Below the pieces are notes generated by a model. It saw only the letters and a program-made list of their open reading frames with translations, had not been told where the DNA came from and did not search any database. This document shows positions 32,577 to 33,621 of a DNA stretch of 33,621 bases, in pieces. The translations under genes were made by a program, and so were the position numbers. The number at the start of each line of letters is the position of its first letter. Position 1 is the stretch's first letter. The DNA lies in assembly GCA_026391125.1 (NCBI GenBank), contig JAPLEO010000022.1, positions 1-33,621 on the forward strand. The letters run 5' to 3'. Source of the DNA: Bacteroidota bacterium. Its GTDB lineage: Bacteria; Bacteroidota; Bacteroidia; Chitinophagales; Chitinophagaceae.

Positions 32577-32656
32577 TGTTTTATGACATAAATCATGCTT
32601 ACCTGAAAATCAAACAAAATTTTGCTTTTCGACCTATTGATCCTACTTTTTTGACT

Positions 32657-32703
32657 TCCATGGGCTCAGTAGGCTATAGCGTCCCGACGGGATCGGGAAG
32701 GTC
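32657..32703 (+). pseudogene. tRNA-like remnant
   Basis: From 32664 the sequence runs GCTCAGTAGGCTATAGC (D-arm-like, one stem base altered), then TCCCG-ACGGGAT-CGGGA (anticodon-stem-loop-like) and AGGTC (variable-loop-like). It aligns with the repeat units at 33467-33606 in about 40 bases. No T-arm or matching acceptor stem follows, so this is not a working tRNA gene. Confidence 0.5.
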
Positions 32704-32788
32704 GACAATCTAAAATCCTTTACCCAAAGTACTTTAAGAATTTACTTTACTCTTAATGATCCATGCGTAAACCAAAATATTTTATTCT

Positions 32789-33346
32789 TTATTTCTCATA
32801 ACCCGAACCTTGGCATTTAGTACAAGTGGCTCTTCCAACACCTTTGCATGCCCAGCAATTTATAAAACCCATGCCTTGACACATTATGCATCTAGATTTT
32901 ACATTATTTAAAATGACATAGCCATTCCCTTTGCAATCTTTGCAAAGTGGATCAGAAACACCCTTACATACTGTGCAGGCAATATAACTTGAACCATGGC
33001 AAAGACTACAAAGTTTATGTGTAGCATCAAACTTTGTAGGCCCATTGATACATTGTTTAGATTTTTCCCATAAAAATGTAAAGTCGTCCCCACTAACAGG
33101 CTTTCCTAACTCTTTTCCAAAATCTGTTACAAACTGATAGGTGACTCTATTTGTCATTTCATTAATCTTCATGAAATTTTTACTCACATCGCCACTAATT
33201 TTCATGAGTGAATCTGCTAAACGATGTACTAACTCATCACACTTTTGTTCTGTATAAACCGTTTTAACGGATGTAGTTTGTGAGAATACTTTTTGAGAAG
33301 TTGAAATGCTAATAAACATTAGAATGAGTAGCACACTTTTTTTCAT
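32789..33346 (-). CDS. Exported protein with DnaJ-type CxxC zinc-finger repeats
   Basis: 185 residues with signal peptide MKKSVLLILMFISISTS, cleaved near VFSQ. Residues 25-110 are mostly helical with no recognised domain. Residues 113-185 contain six CxxC pairs (CSLC, CTVC, CKDC, CIMC, CWAC, CTKC), several in the CxxCxGxG form of the DnaJ central zinc finger (CKDCKGNGY, CTKCQGSGY). There is no J domain and no C-terminal DnaJ domain. Six pairs could bind three zinc ions. A cysteine-rich zinc protein outside the cytoplasm suggests a role in protein folding or redox in the periplasm, but this is inference. No partner gene is adjacent. Confidence 0.75.
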   Translation of the reverse strand: MKKSVLLILMFISISTSQKVFSQTTSVKTVYTEQKCDELVHRLADSLMKISGDVSKNFMKINEMTNRVTYQFVTDFGKELGKPVSGDDFTFLWEKSKQCINGPTKFDATHKLCSLCHGSSYIACTVCKGVSDPLCKDCKGNGYVILNNVKSRCIMCQGMGFINCWACKGVGRATCTKCQGSGYEK

Positions 33347-33466
33347 ACAGTTTATTTGATTAATGAGTTTATTTTAAAGAGACAAATATTATGCCAAAAT
33401 GCAATGTGTTTGTAATTAAACTTAATTTTGCTCTTCCACAGACAGCATCTACATTTGCTGCTCTCT

Positions 33467-33621
33467 GGGGGGTTAGCTCAGTTGGCTAGAGCGTCCCGAT
33501 AGAATCGGGAAGGTCATACATGTTCATTCAAATATTGGGGGGTTAGCTCAGTTGGCTAGAGCGTCCCGATGGAATCGGGAAGGTCTTACATGTTCATTCA
33601 AATATTGGGGGGTTAGCTCAG
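33467..33621 (+). repeat. 70-bp tandem array of tRNA-like units
   Basis: Two full units (33467-33536 and 33537-33606) differ at only two positions, and a third starts at 33607 and runs off the window. Each unit begins like a tRNA: a 7-base GGGGGGT, TA, a perfect D arm (GCTC...GAGC), then a 5-bp stem TCCCG/CGGGA around a 7-base loop with T at the U33 position, then AGGTC. The triplet in the anticodon position is AGA in unit 1 and GGA in unit 2. The 3' third (TACATGTTCATTCAAATATT) forms no T stem and does not pair with the acceptor 5' strand, so an ordinary tRNA cannot form. Confidence 0.8.

Noticed and set aside
32531..32713. A 60-codon plus-strand frame downstream of the zinc-finger gene
   Set aside because: Its last part is only the translation of the tRNA-like remnant and the rest is low in coding character.
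33467..33606. Functional serine tRNA genes (loop triplets AGA and GGA)
   Set aside because: There is no T stem, no acceptor pairing, and no long variable arm as serine tRNAs need.
33467..33621. CRISPR array
   Set aside because: The whole 70-bp unit repeats with no unique spacers, and the unit resembles a tRNA 5' half.

Overview
The window looks like chromosomal DNA of an AT-rich Bacteroidota bacterium, most likely of the Chitinophagaceae. This is inferred from two SusC/SusD outer-membrane pairs, exported proteins with short signal peptides ending in AQ, lipoproteins, FG-GAP/VCBS lipoproteins with an ASPIC/UnbV domain, a Bacteroidota-type promoter (TAnnTTTG) and little use of Shine-Dalgarno sites. 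No rRNA gene, intact tRNA gene, insertion sequence or CRISPR array was seen.

Layout. (1) Positions 3-74 hold the last 23 codons of a plus-strand gene, facing a minus-strand nutrient-uptake locus read from 10415 down to 222: SusC, SusD, a terminator-like hairpin, a 1.2-kaa FG-GAP/ASPIC lipoprotein, and an FG-GAP lipoprotein carrying a heme c motif. An AT-rich leader of about 480 bp with several inverted and direct repeats precedes SusC. (2) 10897-15361: a small unknown lipoprotein (minus), then an exported type-B carboxylesterase and a TonB-dependent receptor (both plus), separated by a strong terminator. (3) 15368-19029, minus: a DUF1593 (Sde182-like) exported protein and a GMC oxidoreductase that look co-transcribed, then a 4-fold beta flower-like protein. 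(4) 19069-31297, minus, the most interesting region: SusC, SusD, an exported YncE-propeller/phosphoesterase fusion, a DUF5690 membrane transporter, a glycine-oxidase-like FAD enzyme, a class III PLP enzyme resembling PbfA, and a phosphonatase-like HAD hydrolase. (5) 31479-33621: an orphan receiver-domain protein, a RibD_C/DHFR-like protein, an exported protein with DnaJ-type cysteine repeats, and tRNA-like repeats, including a 70-bp tandem array running off the window end.

How region 4 may work together. Gene order follows an outside-to-inside route: outer-membrane capture (SusCD), periplasmic cleavage of a phospho- or phosphono-ester, inner-membrane uptake by an organophosphate-antiporter-like carrier, then cytoplasmic deamination or oxidation of an aminophosphonate and C-P bond cleavage. 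I read it as a candidate SusCD-fed phosphonate-utilisation locus. The catabolic enzymes are recognisable family members. The link to a SusCD pair, a dedicated phosphoesterase and DUF5690 as the phosphonate importer is inference.

A GA-rich dispersed repeat sits exactly at gene 3' ends (75-233 and 13033-13116) and supplies stop codons to two of the genes.
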